64,000 bases of DNA from Pseudomonas helmanticensis (GCF_900182985.1 NZ_FXUY01000002.1:746501-810500); one strand, 5' to 3'; numbered from the stretch's first letter, positions 26,301 to 35,898 are shown. Notes: generated by a model not told the origin, from the letters alone. Translations and numbers: made by a program.

Positions 26301-27305
26301 ATGACCTCACAGACCAATCGCCAGTTCCTGCTCGCCAAACGCCCGGTGGGCGCCGCGACCCGCGAGACTTTTACCTATCAGGAAGTACCGGTCGGCGAAC
26401 CGGCGGCGGGACAGATTCTGGTCAAGAACGAATACCTGTCACTCGACCCAGCCATGCGTGGCTGGATGAACGAGGGCAAGTCCTACATCCCGCCGGTCGG
26501 TATCGGTGAGGTCATGCGCGCCTTGGGTGTAGGTAAAGTCGTCGCGTCGAACAATCCGGGCTTTGCGGTCGGCGACTACGTCAACGGCGCCATCGGCGTG
26601 CAGGATTATTTCCTCGGCGAGCCAAGAGGCTTCTATAAAGTCGACCCGAAACTGGCACCGTTGCCGGTGTATCTGTCGGCATTGGGCATGACCGGCATGA
26701 CCGCCTACTTCGCCCTGCTCGATGTCGGCGCACCGAAGGCTGGCGACACCGTGGTGCTGTCCGGGGCGGCGGGTGCGGTGGGCAGCATTGCCGGGCAGAT
26801 CGCCAAGATCAAAGGGTGCCGCGTGGTGGGGATCGCCGGCGGTGCCGACAAGTGCAAGTTCCTCATCGATGAGCTGGGTTTCGACGGCGCCATCGACTAC
26901 AAGCACGAAGACGTGATCGCCGGCCTCAAGCGCGAATGCCCGAAAGGCGTGGACGTGTATTTCGACAACGTCGGCGGTGACATCCTCGATGCAGTCCTGA
27001 GTCGCCTGAACATGAAGGCACGCGTGGTGATCTGCGGCGCCATCAGCCAGTACAACAACAAAGAGGCGGTCAAGGGCCCGGCCAATTACCTGTCGCTGCT
27101 GGTCAATCGTGCGCGCATGGAAGGCTTTGTGGTGATGGACTACGCGGCGCAATACGCGAGCGCGGCGCAGGAAATGGCCGGCTGGATGGCCAAGGGGCAG
27201 CTCAAGAGCAAGGAAGACATCGTCGAAGGCCTGGAGACCTTCCCGGAGACGCTGATGAAATTGTTCAGCGGGGAGAATTTTGGCAAGTTGGTACTGAAGG
27301 TTTAA
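26301..27305 (+). CDS. NADP-dependent alkenal/curcumin reductase-type oxidoreductase
   Basis: A 334-residue medium-chain reductase of the zinc-independent leukotriene B4 dehydrogenase / CurA group. The N-terminal LSLDPAMRGWMN segment, the Rossmann motif GAAGAVGS and the FDNVGGDILDAVL stretch are characteristic. Members reduce activated C=C bonds of enals or enones with NADPH. The ATG at 26301 is used; a GTG three codons earlier is in frame. It is divergent from the SDR gene, and the 237 bp between the two starts holds no other gene. Confidence 0.9.
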   Translation: MTSQTNRQFLLAKRPVGAATRETFTYQEVPVGEPAAGQILVKNEYLSLDPAMRGWMNEGKSYIPPVGIGEVMRALGVGKVVASNNPGFAVGDYVNGAIGVQDYFLGEPRGFYKVDPKLAPLPVYLSALGMTGMTAYFALLDVGAPKAGDTVVLSGAAGAVGSIAGQIAKIKGCRVVGIAGGADKCKFLIDELGFDGAIDYKHEDVIAGLKRECPKGVDVYFDNVGGDILDAVLSRLNMKARVVICGAISQYNNKEAVKGPANYLSLLVNRARMEGFVVMDYAAQYASAAQEMAGWMAKGQLKSKEDIVEGLETFPETLMKLFSGENFGKLVLKV

Positions 27306-27323
27306 AGCCACCACAAAACCAAG

Positions 27324-27411
27324 GTGGGAGTGAGCCTGCTCGCGATAGCGGAGTGTCAGTCAACATTAACGTTGTTTGACACACCGCTATCGCGAGCAGG
27401 CTCACTCCCAC
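27324..27411. repeat. REP-type inverted repeat pair (GGGAGTGAGCCTGCTCGCG family)
   Basis: The arms at about 27324-27351 and 27383-27411 are reverse complements around a short spacer, between the convergent reductase and pyrF genes. The same family is found at 30239-30327. Confidence 0.9.
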
Positions 27412-27430
27412 AGGGTTATGCGGTGCTTGC

Positions 27431-28129
27431 TTAGGCGATTTCGGCTACAACTGCTGCCAGCGCCTTGGCCGGATCGGCCGCCTGGCTGATCGGACGGCCG
27501 ATCACCAGGTAATCGGAACCGGCGTCCAGCGCCTGACGCGGGGTCAGGATGCGGCGCTGATCGTCCTGCGCACTGCCCGCCGGACGAATCCCCGGGGTCA
27601 CCAGTTGCAGCGACGGGTGCGCGGTTTTCAGTGCCGTGGCTTCCAGCGCCGAACACACCAGACCATCCATCCCGGCCTTCTCGGCCAGTGCCGCCAGACG
27701 CAACACTTGTTCCTGCGGCTCGATATCCAGACCGATCCCGGCGAGGTCTTCACGCTCCATCGAGGTCAGCACGGTGACGCCGATCAGCAGTGGCTGCGGG
27801 CCGCTGCGCTTGTCCAGCTCTTCACGGCAGGCAGCCATCATGCGCATGCCGCCGGAGCAATGCACGTTGACCATCCACACGCCCATCTCGGCGGCGGCTT
27901 TCACGGCCATCGCGGTGGTGTTGGGAATGTCGTGGAATTTCAGGTCGAGGAATACTTCAAAACCCTTGTCACGCAGGGTGCCGACGATTTCCGCGGCGCA
28001 ACTGGTGAACAGTTCCTTGCCCACTTTGACCCGGCACAGTTTTGGGTCCAACTGGTCGGCCAGCTTCAGTGCGGCGTCACGGGTGGGGAAATCCAGGGCG
28101 ACGATGATAGGAGTCTGGCAGGCGGACAT
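27431..28129 (-). CDS. pyrF: Orotidine-5'-phosphate decarboxylase
   Basis: The last step of UMP synthesis. The 232-residue protein is full length. The catalytic D62-x-K64-x2-D67 cluster is in [12 protein letters not shown], and the phosphate-binding end reads [14 protein letters not shown] chose [14 protein letters not shown] (28129), which has GAGAG upstream; longer readings in frame have no support. The 295 bp to the next gene hold no other ORF that I can support. Confidence 0.96.
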   Translation of the reverse strand: MSACQTPIIVALDFPTRDAALKLADQLDPKLCRVKVGKELFTSCAAEIVGTLRDKGFEVFLDLKFHDIPNTTAMAVKAAAEMGVWMVNVHCSGGMRMMAACREELDKRSGPQPLLIGVTVLTSMEREDLAGIGLDIEPQEQVLRLAALAEKAGMDGLVCSALEATALKTAHPSLQLVTPGIRPAGSAQDDQRRILTPRQALDAGSDYLVIGRPISQAADPAKALAAVVAEIA

Positions 28130-28424
28130 GAATGGGCTCTCAGGCAGGTCGAAATCGGCGCGCATTGTAGCGGAACCGGCGGCGGCGCGGCACCCGATGA
28201 TCGGTAAATCGTCGCACCAACCGTGATCAGCATAGCGCCCGCTGCTATTGTGTCGACTCCGATACACAACCGACATGCCAGCAACAAGCACCGGCGCTAG
28301 CCTCGCCAGCCGCAACACGTCCTTACATCAGCACTTCCCGCCTCACGGCCGGACGCCTATGCTGAAACCACAACCTCGCAGCCCATCTTTGTGGTTGGCG
28401 GCCTACTGGCAGATGAACAGCCCC

Positions 28425-29174
28425 ATGCACAACACCCAAACGACCGCGACTGATGAGCCTAAAGACGACAAGCGCTGGAGCATTCGTGCGCTGATCGTCG
28501 ACGATGACGTGCCGATCCGCGAGCTGATGATCGATTACCTCGCGCGCTTCAACATCCACGCCAGCGGCGTCACCGATGGCGCAGCGATGCGTCAGGCGAT
28601 GCAGGCCGAACATTTCGACGTTGTCGTGCTCGACCTGATGCTGCCGGGCGAAGACGGCCTTTCGCTGTGCCGCTGGCTGCGCGCCGAATCGGACATCCCG
28701 ATCCTGATGCTCACCGCCCGCTGCGAACCCACCGACCGCATCATCGGCCTCGAACTCGGCGCCGATGACTACATGGCCAAACCGTTCGAGCCGCGCGAGC
28801 TGGTGGCGCGCATCCAGACCATCCTGCGGCGGGTGCGTGACGACCGTACCGAGCAACGGGCGAACATTCGCTTCGACAACTGGCGCCTGAACAGCGTGCT
28901 GCGCCAATTGATCGCCGACAACGGCCTGGTGGTACCGCTGTCCAACGCCGAATTCCGCCTGCTCTGGGTGTTTATCGAACGCCCGCGCCGGGTACTCAGC
29001 CGCGAACAACTGCTCGACGCCGCCCGAGGTCGCTCGATCGAGGCCTTCGACCGCAGCATCGATCTGCTGGTCTCGCGCCTGCGCCAGAAGCTCGGCGACG
29101 ATCCGAAAGCCCCGCAGTTGATCAAGACCGTGCGCGGTGAAGGTTACCTGTTCGACGCAAGAGACATTGGCTGA
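28425..29174 (+). CDS. OmpR/PhoB-family response regulator
   Basis: A 249-residue two-component regulator. The receiver domain has the acidic pair at about 26-28, phospho-acceptor D70 in VLDLMLPGEDG, and K120 region in MAKPFEP. The C-terminal winged helix (SREQLLDAARGRSIEAFDRSIDLLVSRLRQKL) binds DNA. It shares its last base with the start of the sensor kinase gene. The start is uncertain: ATGs at 28413 and 28425 are both possible and neither has a strong ribosome site. Target genes are unknown. Confidence 0.9.
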   Translation: MHNTQTTATDEPKDDKRWSIRALIVDDDVPIRELMIDYLARFNIHASGVTDGAAMRQAMQAEHFDVVVLDLMLPGEDGLSLCRWLRAESDIPILMLTARCEPTDRIIGLELGADDYMAKPFEPRELVARIQTILRRVRDDRTEQRANIRFDNWRLNSVLRQLIADNGLVVPLSNAEFRLLWVFIERPRRVLSREQLLDAARGRSIEAFDRSIDLLVSRLRQKLGDDPKAPQLIKTVRGEGYLFDARDIG

Positions 29175-30223
29175 TGCGAGCGCGCTTCGACACGCTGTTC
29201 GGCCGCCTGTTTGGCATGCTGTTCGCGGCGATCGTCCTGGCGCACTTGCTCGCGTTCACCTGGTTTCACCTCTACGGCCCGCCCCCGCCGCCACCGCCGC
29301 CGGAGTTTTCCCAAGGTGTCGAAGGGCAGCGGCCGATGCCGGATCCGCGTTACCCGCAACGACCACCGCGGCCATGGTTCGGTGGCCCGGTGGTGCCGCT
29401 GACGTTTCAGTTCATCTCGCTGATGATCGCCGCGTGGTACGGCGCCAAACTGTTGAGTCGACCCATCCAGCGCCTGAGCGACGCCGCCGAACGCCTGAGT
29501 GAAAACCTCGACAGTGCACCGCTCGACGAGTCTGGTCCGAAAGAAGCCCGGCAAGCGGCGCACACTTTCAATCTGATGCAGCAACGTATTCGCGAACAGG
29601 TGCAGCAGCGTGCGCGCATGCTCGGTGCGGTATCGCACGACCTGCGCACGCCCCTGTCACGCCTGAAACTGCGCCTGGAAAACATCAGTGATGAAAAGCT
29701 GCAAGGCCAGATGCGTCAGGATCTGGACGACATGATCGGCATGCTCGACGCCACCCTCACCTACCTGCACGAACAACGCACCAGCGAAGCCTTGCAGTTG
29801 ATGGACGTGCAGGCGTTGGTCGAGTCGCTGTGCGAAAACGCTCAGGATCAGAACGCAGACGTGCAAGTCAGCGGCCATTGCGCCCCGCTGCAGGTACAGC
29901 CGATGGCCCTGCGTTCGTGCATCAACAACTTGATGGACAACGCCCTGCGCTATGCCGGGAAGGCACGGATTGAACTCCTGGATCAGCGCGAACAACTGCT
30001 GATCCGCGTGATCGACCACGGCCCGGGGATTGCCGAGGACAAGCGTGAAGCCGTGTTCGAGCCGTTTTATCGCCTGGAAGGTTCGCGTAATCGCAATTCC
30101 GGTGGCGTGGGCCTGGGCATGACTATTGCCCGCGAGGCGGCGCAGCGATTGGGCGGACAACTGAACCTGGAAGAAACCCCCGGCGGCGGTCTCACGGCCA
30201 TCATTCGCCTGCCACGCCCCTGA
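29174..30223 (+). CDS. Two-component sensor histidine kinase with proline-rich periplasmic loop
   Basis: A 349-residue inner-membrane kinase. TM1 is at about 13-34, a short periplasmic loop (35-73) begins with eight consecutive prolines (36-43) and stays Pro/Arg-rich, and TM2 is at about 74-93. Then come HAMP, the phospho-acceptor H155 (SHDLRTPLSR) and a HATPase domain with N, G1 (DHGPGI) and G2 (GVGLGM) boxes. The loop is too short for a folded sensor. It forms an operon with the upstream response regulator. The closest match by layout is an OmpR/EnvZ-type pair, and the signal is unknown. Confidence 0.9.
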   Translation: MRARFDTLFGRLFGMLFAAIVLAHLLAFTWFHLYGPPPPPPPPEFSQGVEGQRPMPDPRYPQRPPRPWFGGPVVPLTFQFISLMIAAWYGAKLLSRPIQRLSDAAERLSENLDSAPLDESGPKEARQAAHTFNLMQQRIREQVQQRARMLGAVSHDLRTPLSRLKLRLENISDEKLQGQMRQDLDDMIGMLDATLTYLHEQRTSEALQLMDVQALVESLCENAQDQNADVQVSGHCAPLQVQPMALRSCINNLMDNALRYAGKARIELLDQREQLLIRVIDHGPGIAEDKREAVFEPFYRLEGSRNRNSGGVGLGMTIAREAAQRLGGQLNLEETPGGGLTAIIRLPRP

Positions 30224-30238
30224 GAACACCACCACCCC

Positions 30239-30327
30239 TGTAGGAGTGAGCCTGCTCGCGATAGCGGTGTGTCAGTCACCCCAAATGTCACTGATATACC
30301 GTTATCGCGAGCAGGCTCACTCCTACA
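30239..30327. repeat. REP-type inverted repeat pair (TAGGAGTGAGCCTGCTCGCG family)
   Basis: The arms TGTAGGAGTGAGCCTGCTCG (from 30239) and its reverse complement (to 30327) enclose about 30 bases. Confidence 0.9.
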
Positions 30328-30453
30328 GTGGATTGAGGTGAAATCCTGTCTGTGTACCAACCGGTACAAATCTCACATACCGCCGACAACTTGCGCCCTG
30401 ACGCTGCATAAGCCGGTACACCCACCGGTTTTCCATTCCAGGGAGTGAGTCCG

Positions 30454-31308
30454 ATGATCGGTAGCGTCAGCAACTACACGAGCTATACCAGCACCAGCAG
30501 CAACGCCACGCAAAACTCGCGCAGCCAGCAACTGCAAAAAGAACTGTTCGCCAAGCTCGACAGTAACGGCGATGGCGCAGTGGATCAGGACGAACTGAAA
30601 AGCGCCCTGTCGCAGAAGTCCGACGACGGCCTGCTGGTCAATCTGAGCAAACAGTTTGGCGATCTCGACAGCGACGACAGCGGCAGCCTCAGCGCCGAAG
30701 AAATGACCGCCATGGCGCCGCCACCGCCGCCACAAGATCAAGCACCGAACACCGACCTCGCTGACGCCCTGATCAGCGCCCTCGACACTGACGGCGACGG
30801 CGCCATCAGCAGCGACGAACTGAGCAGCGGCCTGACCAGCGCCGGCAGCACCGCCGACAGCAACGAAATCTTTTCCGCCCTCGACAAGAACAAGGACGGC
30901 ACCGTCAGCCAGGACGAACTCACCGCCAGCCTGACCCCGCCACCACCGCCACCGCCTCAAATCAACAGCGACGAACTGTTCAGCCAACTCGACGCCGACG
31001 GTGATGGCAACGTAACCGCCACCGAACTGAACAGCGCGCTGCAGGCCAGCGATAGCAGCACTGCAACGAGCAGCACCGATACCAGCGCAGCATTGCTCAA
31101 GGTTCTGGATAGCGACAGCAGCGGCGGCGTCAGCAGCGACGAATTGAAAGCCGCTTTGCACGCCGGCCGCGAACGCCCGGATGAAGAACAGACCGCCTCG
31201 ACTCAAAGCACCACCGAAGCGCTGAATCGCATGATCGCCAACCTGAGCAAACAGTACTCACTCGACAACACTGCCTCGGTCGGCAAATACCTCAACGTCG
31301 CCACGTAA
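30454..31308 (+). CDS. Six-EF-hand calcium-binding protein (XopAW-like)
   Basis: A 284-residue protein with six canonical 12-residue EF-hand loops at 36-47, 72-83, 111-122, 144-155, 180-191 and 219-230, each beginning with Asp and ending with Glu. They form three pairs separated by polyproline linkers (89-93 and 162-168). The N-terminus is Ser/Thr/Asn-rich with no signal peptide or membrane helix. Databases name similar proteins XopAW-family type III effectors, but I see no secretion genes here. GGGAG lies 8 bases before the ATG. It probably binds calcium; its location is open. Confidence 0.88.
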   Translation: MIGSVSNYTSYTSTSSNATQNSRSQQLQKELFAKLDSNGDGAVDQDELKSALSQKSDDGLLVNLSKQFGDLDSDDSGSLSAEEMTAMAPPPPPQDQAPNTDLADALISALDTDGDGAISSDELSSGLTSAGSTADSNEIFSALDKNKDGTVSQDELTASLTPPPPPPPQINSDELFSQLDADGDGNVTATELNSALQASDSSTATSSTDTSAALLKVLDSDSSGGVSSDELKAALHAGRERPDEEQTASTQSTTEALNRMIANLSKQYSLDNTASVGKYLNVAT

Positions 31309-31316
31309 AATCTGCC

Positions 31317-31405
31317 CCTGTAGGAGCTGCCGAAGGCTGCGATCTTTTGCTCTTGCTATTGAAAACCAGGATCAAAAGATCGCAGCCTTCGGCAGCTCCT
31401 ACAGG
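31317..31405. repeat. REP-type inverted repeat pair (GGAGCTGCCGAAGGCTGCG family)
   Basis: Perfect arms CCTGTAGGAGCTGCCGAAGG and its reverse complement lie around a spacer, between convergent genes. Confidence 0.92.
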
Positions 31406-31444
31406 GGGGGATGTGCAAATGCCGTGCTCCCAACCTGGTTTCGG

Positions 31445-32497
31445 TTACCGCCGTTCCTCGACCCGCCCCTGACTCTTGCTCCAGTCCGTCAACAAGCTAT
31501 AAGCCACCGCCAACAACGTAGGCCCGATAAACAACCCGATAAAGCCAAACGCAATCAACCCGCCGAACACCCCAAGCAACACAATCACCAACGGCAAATT
31601 GCCCCCGCGGCTGATCAGATACGGCTTGAGTACGTTATCCACGCCACTGATGACAAACGTCCCCCAGATTCCGAGAAACACCGCCATTCCATATTCACCT
31701 TTCCACGCCAGCCAGGCCGTAGCGGGCACCCACACCAATGGCGGGCCCATCGGAATCAGGCTCAGCAGAAACGTCACGATCCCCAACACCAGGGCACCTG
31801 GCACCCCGGCAATCAAAAACCCGATCAACGCCAGAATCGCCTGCGCCGCCGCCGTGCCGATGACCCCGTTGACCACCCGCTGCACCGTCCCGGCCACCAG
31901 TTCGATGTAATAGCCGGCACGCTCACCGATCAGACGTTCCAGCAGGCTGTGCACGAAAGCGGCCAGGCGCGGACCGTCACGGTAGAAAAAGAACACGAAG
32001 ACAATGCTCAGCGTCAGCTCGAGAATCCCGCCGCCGATCTGCGCACTGCGCGCCAGCAGCCAGTTGCCGACCTGCCCCAGATACGGTTTTACCGAGACCA
32101 TCAGTGCCGCGCCCTGCTGATCGATGCTGTTCCAGAGGCCGACCAGCCGCTTGCCGACAAACGGCACAGTCCCCAGCCATACCGGCGCTTCCGGCAAGCC
32201 ATCGACCTGCACATCCTTGATGAACGCCGTGGCATCGCGCACATGGTCGGCCAGGTTGAAACCCAGCCAGACCAAGGGTGCCGCCACCAGCAACATCCAG
32301 CCCAAGGTCAAAATCGCCGCCGCCAACGATTCGCGGCCATTCAGCCAGCGGGTCAACAGGCGCATCAGTGGCCAACTGGCGAACGCCAGCACCGCGCCCC
32401 AGAACAGCGCCGACCAGAACGGCGCCATCACCCACAGGCTGGCGCCGAACAACACCAGAAGCAGGATCTGCACCAGCAGGCGATCGTTATTGAGCAT
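31445..32497 (-). CDS. AI-2E/PerM-family permease
   Basis: A 350-residue inner-membrane protein with about seven or eight hydrophobic segments and the family's C-terminal signature (GNLPLVIVLLGVFGGLIAFG, then GLFIGPTLLAVAY). Homologues are E. coli YdiK, PerM and TqsA. Some export autoinducer-2, but most, including this one, have no known substrate. It is followed by the REP pair at 31317. Confidence 0.9.
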   Translation of the reverse strand: MLNNDRLLVQILLLVLFGASLWVMAPFWSALFWGAVLAFASWPLMRLLTRWLNGRESLAAAILTLGWMLLVAAPLVWLGFNLADHVRDATAFIKDVQVDGLPEAPVWLGTVPFVGKRLVGLWNSIDQQGAALMVSVKPYLGQVGNWLLARSAQIGGGILELTLSIVFVFFFYRDGPRLAAFVHSLLERLIGERAGYYIELVAGTVQRVVNGVIGTAAAQAILALIGFLIAGVPGALVLGIVTFLLSLIPMGPPLVWVPATAWLAWKGEYGMAVFLGIWGTFVISGVDNVLKPYLISRGGNLPLVIVLLGVFGGLIAFGFIGLFIGPTLLAVAYSLLTDWSKSQGRVEERR

Positions 32498-32566
32498 GTA
32501 GGATTCCGAAAAAGTCAGTCAGGCCAAGAGTAGGCGAACACGCCGCGCGTGCTCGCCCGGCAGAGC

Positions 32567-33373
32567 TTATCGCAACAGGTCGATGCGCAGACCGGCACCG
32601 TCGACACTGGCGGTTTCCATCCGCGCAGCACGCACGCCCTGATTGATCAGGGCCTGGCGCCAGGCTTCGGCCTTGGGCCCGGAAACCGTCACGCGCAATG
32701 TCGTGTCGAGGTTCAGGCCACGGGAAATCAGGCGCAACCAGGTGTCGTCGGGATCATTCACCAATTTCGGTAAATCCAGTTCGCCGGTACTTTTGAGTTG
32801 GCGCAACAGGGTCGCCGAGGTCGGCAGCAACTCGCCCAGCGGTGCCACCGCTTCGAACTGCTCGACATGCAGATAGGCTTTGCGATTGCCGCGAGTGATG
32901 CTGTAGAGCGCCACCAGCGTGTTGTCTTTCGGCGCCGCCAGCCTCAGCAACAGATACGCCTGCTGCTCGTCGGCGCCGTACAGCTTGGAATTACCGAACA
33001 CTTCGTTGGCCCACAGGCTGCTTTCGCCACAATCGCGGGCCTGACACCAGAACAGCAACTCGGCGTCCTGCTTTTGCAAGGCTTCGCGGGCAGCGGTAAA
33101 GGCCTCGGTGGCGGAATGTTCGGGTGGCAACTCGTAGGTCACCGAGGTGGTCTGGCCACGCGCAGTGACTTGGCCGTCGAAGCGTAACTGGCCGCTGATC
33201 TTGCGGATCGCGCCCAACGGATAGATGCGCTCCAGCTCGGCCGGAGGGCGATAGTCGACGATTTGCGCATCGGCCAGACGTGGCACGATCTGCAAATCCT
33301 GGCTGCCCGGCACATCGGCAGCGAACGAAAGGGAACTGAAACAGCACAGCGCCAGCAGACTGAGTGACCGCAT
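32567..33373 (-). CDS. DUF4892 secreted protein
   Basis: A 268-residue protein with an N-terminal signal peptide (about 1-18, cleaved after SFA), so exported, probably to the periplasm or outer membrane. The layout fits Pseudomonas DUF4892 proteins, in which a C-terminal half resembles OmpA-like domains. The function is unknown. I prefer the internal ATG (MRSLSLLALCC), which has GAGG 6 bases upstream, over the ATG four codons earlier. It is about 70 bp upstream of the AI-2E permease on the same strand. Confidence 0.8.
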   Translation of the reverse strand: MRSLSLLALCCFSSLSFAADVPGSQDLQIVPRLADAQIVDYRPPAELERIYPLGAIRKISGQLRFDGQVTARGQTTSVTYELPPEHSATEAFTAAREALQKQDAELLFWCQARDCGESSLWANEVFGNSKLYGADEQQAYLLLRLAAPKDNTLVALYSITRGNRKAYLHVEQFEAVAPLGELLPTSATLLRQLKSTGELDLPKLVNDPDDTWLRLISRGLNLDTTLRVTVSGPKAEAWRQALINQGVRAARMETASVDGAGLRIDLLR

Positions 33374-33488
33374 GGGCAGCCTCATCGGATCGGCATGGCG
33401 TGGCTAGGCGGGGTCGTAGCGGTATATAAATCCATCGTGGTTGTCTCCCATTTCAACCCGCCCAGCCTCGACAGTTGCCAACGGCAAG

Positions 33489-34343
33489 TCAAGGAATGGC
33501 GAAGAAGCGATTGAAACAGTCTGCGACAAGACTCGCACCGGCCTCATCGTTCAGGTGCAAATGGTGCCCGCCCGGCAGCTGTTCCCTGCTAAAGGGTAGA
33601 CGTTCCAGCAGTTGGGGATGTTTGGCCAGCATGCCGTCGGCCGCGACCACCAATTGCGCCGGACAACCGATGCGCGCCACGAACGCCATCGCCTGTTCCT
33701 CGGTCAGCCGCAACGGGGATGCCAGGGTCAGACGATTGTCGCTGCGCCAGGTGTAGCCGCCAGGTACCGGCATCAATCCGCGCTGCGCCAACAGTTCAGC
33801 CGCCTCACGACTGACCGCGACCAGCCCTTTCATCCGCGCTTCGATGGCGCGGTCGAGGGTGCTGTAGACCGGTTTGCGTTTCTCACGCAGATCCAGCTGC
33901 GCCTGTAAGGCCATGCCCATGCGCTCGGCAGCGTTTTCGCCTTTGTCTGTAGGAGGAATCACGCCGTCGATCAACGCCAGATGGCTGATGCGCTCCGGCA
34001 TCGATCCCGCCAACACCATGGACACGATCGCGCCCATTGAATGCCCAAGCAGGCCGAAACGCTTCCAGCCGAGTTGCTCGGCGACTTGCAAGACGTCATG
34101 GGCGTAATCCCACAACGCATAACCGGCGCCCTTTGGCCGATGCGCGGAATGCCCGTGCCCGGCCATGTCCAGGGCGATGATGCGCAAGCCTTTGAGCTTT
34201 GGCGCCAGCCGCGCGAAGCTGTTGGCGTTGTCGAGCCAGCCATGCAGGGCAATGACCGGCAAACCGTCCTCGGGGCCGAACAAATGCGCCGCCAGCTCGA
34301 TATGCGGCAGGCTCAGGCGCACTTCTTCGAAGGTCGGGCTCAT
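33489..34343 (-). CDS. Alpha/beta hydrolase
   Basis: A 284-residue hydrolase. The oxyanion-region motif HGWLDNANSF, the nucleophile elbow LLGHSMGA with its serine, and a final histidine in PGGHHLHL are all visible, so the catalytic triad is likely complete. The start at 34343 (MSPTFEEV) overlaps the stop of the neighbouring hydrolase gene by 4 bp, so the two are co-translated. The substrate is unknown. From memory, two adjacent hydrolases also occur near the acyl-CoA synthetase gene in P. aeruginosa (PA1621-PA1622). Confidence 0.88.
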   Translation of the reverse strand: MSPTFEEVRLSLPHIELAAHLFGPEDGLPVIALHGWLDNANSFARLAPKLKGLRIIALDMAGHGHSAHRPKGAGYALWDYAHDVLQVAEQLGWKRFGLLGHSMGAIVSMVLAGSMPERISHLALIDGVIPPTDKGENAAERMGMALQAQLDLREKRKPVYSTLDRAIEARMKGLVAVSREAAELLAQRGLMPVPGGYTWRSDNRLTLASPLRLTEEQAMAFVARIGCPAQLVVAADGMLAKHPQLLERLPFSREQLPGGHHLHLNDEAGASLVADCFNRFFAIP

Positions 34344-35146
34344 GCGCAATCCTTGTCCAGACGGTTTTCCCAACGGGTAAACAGGTTCTTCAATAGCCGC
34401 GCGGTGTCCTGCGGACGCTCCAGCGGGAACATGTGCCCGCCGGGCATGCTCAACGCCTCGCCTTGTGCCAGACGCGAAACGAAGCGGGTGTGATGACGCA
34501 TGACCACACGGCTCTTGTGCCCGCGCACCACCGCCAGTGGCACCTGCAGTTGTCGGGTGCGACCTGGGCTGGTGTGCGGCACGCCACGATAGATGCTGAT
34601 TTCAGTGGCCGGGTCGAAACGCAGGCGCAGCTTGTCGCCGACCTGCTGCAAGCCGTGTTGCAGGTAGGCATCGAAGCATTCCGGATCGAATCCCCGGAAC
34701 AGCGTTTTACCGGCAAAGTAGCTGCGCGCACTGTCGAGATCGGCGAACTCTTCACGCCGGCCCAATGTGCGCCCGGCCGGCGTCAGTTTGTCGATGAAAC
34801 CAAAGCGCTTGGCGGCACGGATCACCCACTGGTCGGTGCGGGTCAGCACTGGCGAATCGAGCATCACCACGCCGCGATACAGCTCAGGGCAACGCAGCGC
34901 CGCGTGCAGATGCAGCACACCGCCGAAGGAATGGCCGACACCCCACACCGGTTGATCCTGCTGTTGCAGATGATGGATCAACTCATCCACCAGGTTGTAC
35001 CAGTTGTCGTCCGCCGGAAAACGCGGATCATGGGCGTGTTGTTCCAGATGCGCGACCCGGTACTCGGGCGCCAGCGCCGCGAACAACTTGCCATAGGTTC
35101 CCGAAGGAAACCCGTTGGCGTGGGCGAAAAAGATCGGTTGCGACAT
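34340..35146 (-). CDS. Alpha/beta hydrolase
   Basis: A 268-residue hydrolase of the same broad fold as its downstream neighbour but a different subfamily. HANGFPSGTY is at the N-terminus, the nucleophile elbow GVGHSFGGV is central, and the terminal histidine lies in PGGHMFPLE. It is the first gene of the pair. The start MSQPIFFAHANG was chosen by family form, and the ribosome site is weak. The substrate is unknown; lipid-like or ester compounds are possible. Confidence 0.87.
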   Translation of the reverse strand: MSQPIFFAHANGFPSGTYGKLFAALAPEYRVAHLEQHAHDPRFPADDNWYNLVDELIHHLQQQDQPVWGVGHSFGGVLHLHAALRCPELYRGVVMLDSPVLTRTDQWVIRAAKRFGFIDKLTPAGRTLGRREEFADLDSARSYFAGKTLFRGFDPECFDAYLQHGLQQVGDKLRLRFDPATEISIYRGVPHTSPGRTRQLQVPLAVVRGHKSRVVMRHHTRFVSRLAQGEALSMPGGHMFPLERPQDTARLLKNLFTRWENRLDKDCA

Positions 35147-35276
35147 ACCGGTAAATCCATGGGCAGGAAACGTGGCGTTGATTGTCCGTAAGACCGCGTC
35201 ACACAGCAATGACCGTAACTGCCAGGAATGATGACAGTCCGGTCAGCGTGATGGTGTGTCAGGGAGATTGCTTCCC

Positions 35277-35435
35277 CCCTCACCCCAACCCTCTCCCCCA
35301 AGGGGGCGAGGGGGAAAGGGAGCAGATCTGCATGAATTTCAAAACCTGAGTTCGGCTCGATAACTCAGGTCGGCACAACTCGAACATCCAGCCCGGTCAG
35401 TCCCCTCTCCCTCTGGGAGAGGGTTAGGGTGAGGG
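35277..35435. repeat. Inverted pair of CCCTCACCCTAACCCTCTCCC repeats
   Basis: One copy at about 35278-35298 and its reverse complement at 35415-35435, about 115 bases apart, form a different repeat family from the REPs. The right copy runs into the 3' end of the thioesterase gene. The 277 bp between the hydrolase and the thioesterase hold no gene. Confidence 0.8.
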
Positions 35436-35867
35436 CGGCTGCTCACCCAGCGGCACCACAGCCATGGTCAACCGCGACACACAACTGGCCTTGCCCTCAT
35501 CGCTGGTCAAGCGGATATCCCACACGTGCGTGGTCCGCCCGATATGAATCGGCTTGGCCACCGCCGTCACCCGCCCACTGCGCAAGCCGCGCAAATGGTT
35601 GGCATTGATCTCAAGCCCCACGCAATAAAACTTGCTGGCATCGATGCACAGGTAACTGGCCATGGAGCCGACGGTTTCCGCCAGCACCACCGATGCGCCG
35701 CCGTGCAGCAAGCCGTAAGGCTGGTGTGTGCGATGGTCGATGACCATGCTCGCGGTCAGCGATTCTTCGTCGAACGCTTCGAAGCGGATGTCCAGCACTT
35801 CACCGATGGTGTTCTTCTGGATCGCGTTCAACTGCTCGATGTTGGGAGTGGTACGCCACAAGCTCAT
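35424..35867 (-). CDS. Hotdog-fold acyl-CoA thioesterase (PaaI/YdiI type)
   Basis: A 147-residue hotdog protein. The catalytic-helix signature HGGASVVLAETVGSMAS and a central strand CVGLEINANHLRGLRSG match the 4-hydroxybenzoyl-CoA / PaaI group. It hydrolyses CoA thioesters in the cytoplasm. The ATG at 35867 has AAGGAAGT 5-8 bases upstream. It lies 31 bp after an acyl-CoA synthetase gene on the same strand, so the two form an activation and release pair. The last residues are encoded by the repeat at 35415-35435. Confidence 0.88.
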   Translation of the reverse strand: MSLWRTTPNIEQLNAIQKNTIGEVLDIRFEAFDEESLTASMVIDHRTHQPYGLLHGGASVVLAETVGSMASYLCIDASKFYCVGLEINANHLRGLRSGRVTAVAKPIHIGRTTHVWDIRLTSDEGKASCVSRLTMAVVPLGEQPPSP

Positions 35868-35898
35868 CGCAGACTTCCTTGGTTGTTTTGGTCGTCGC

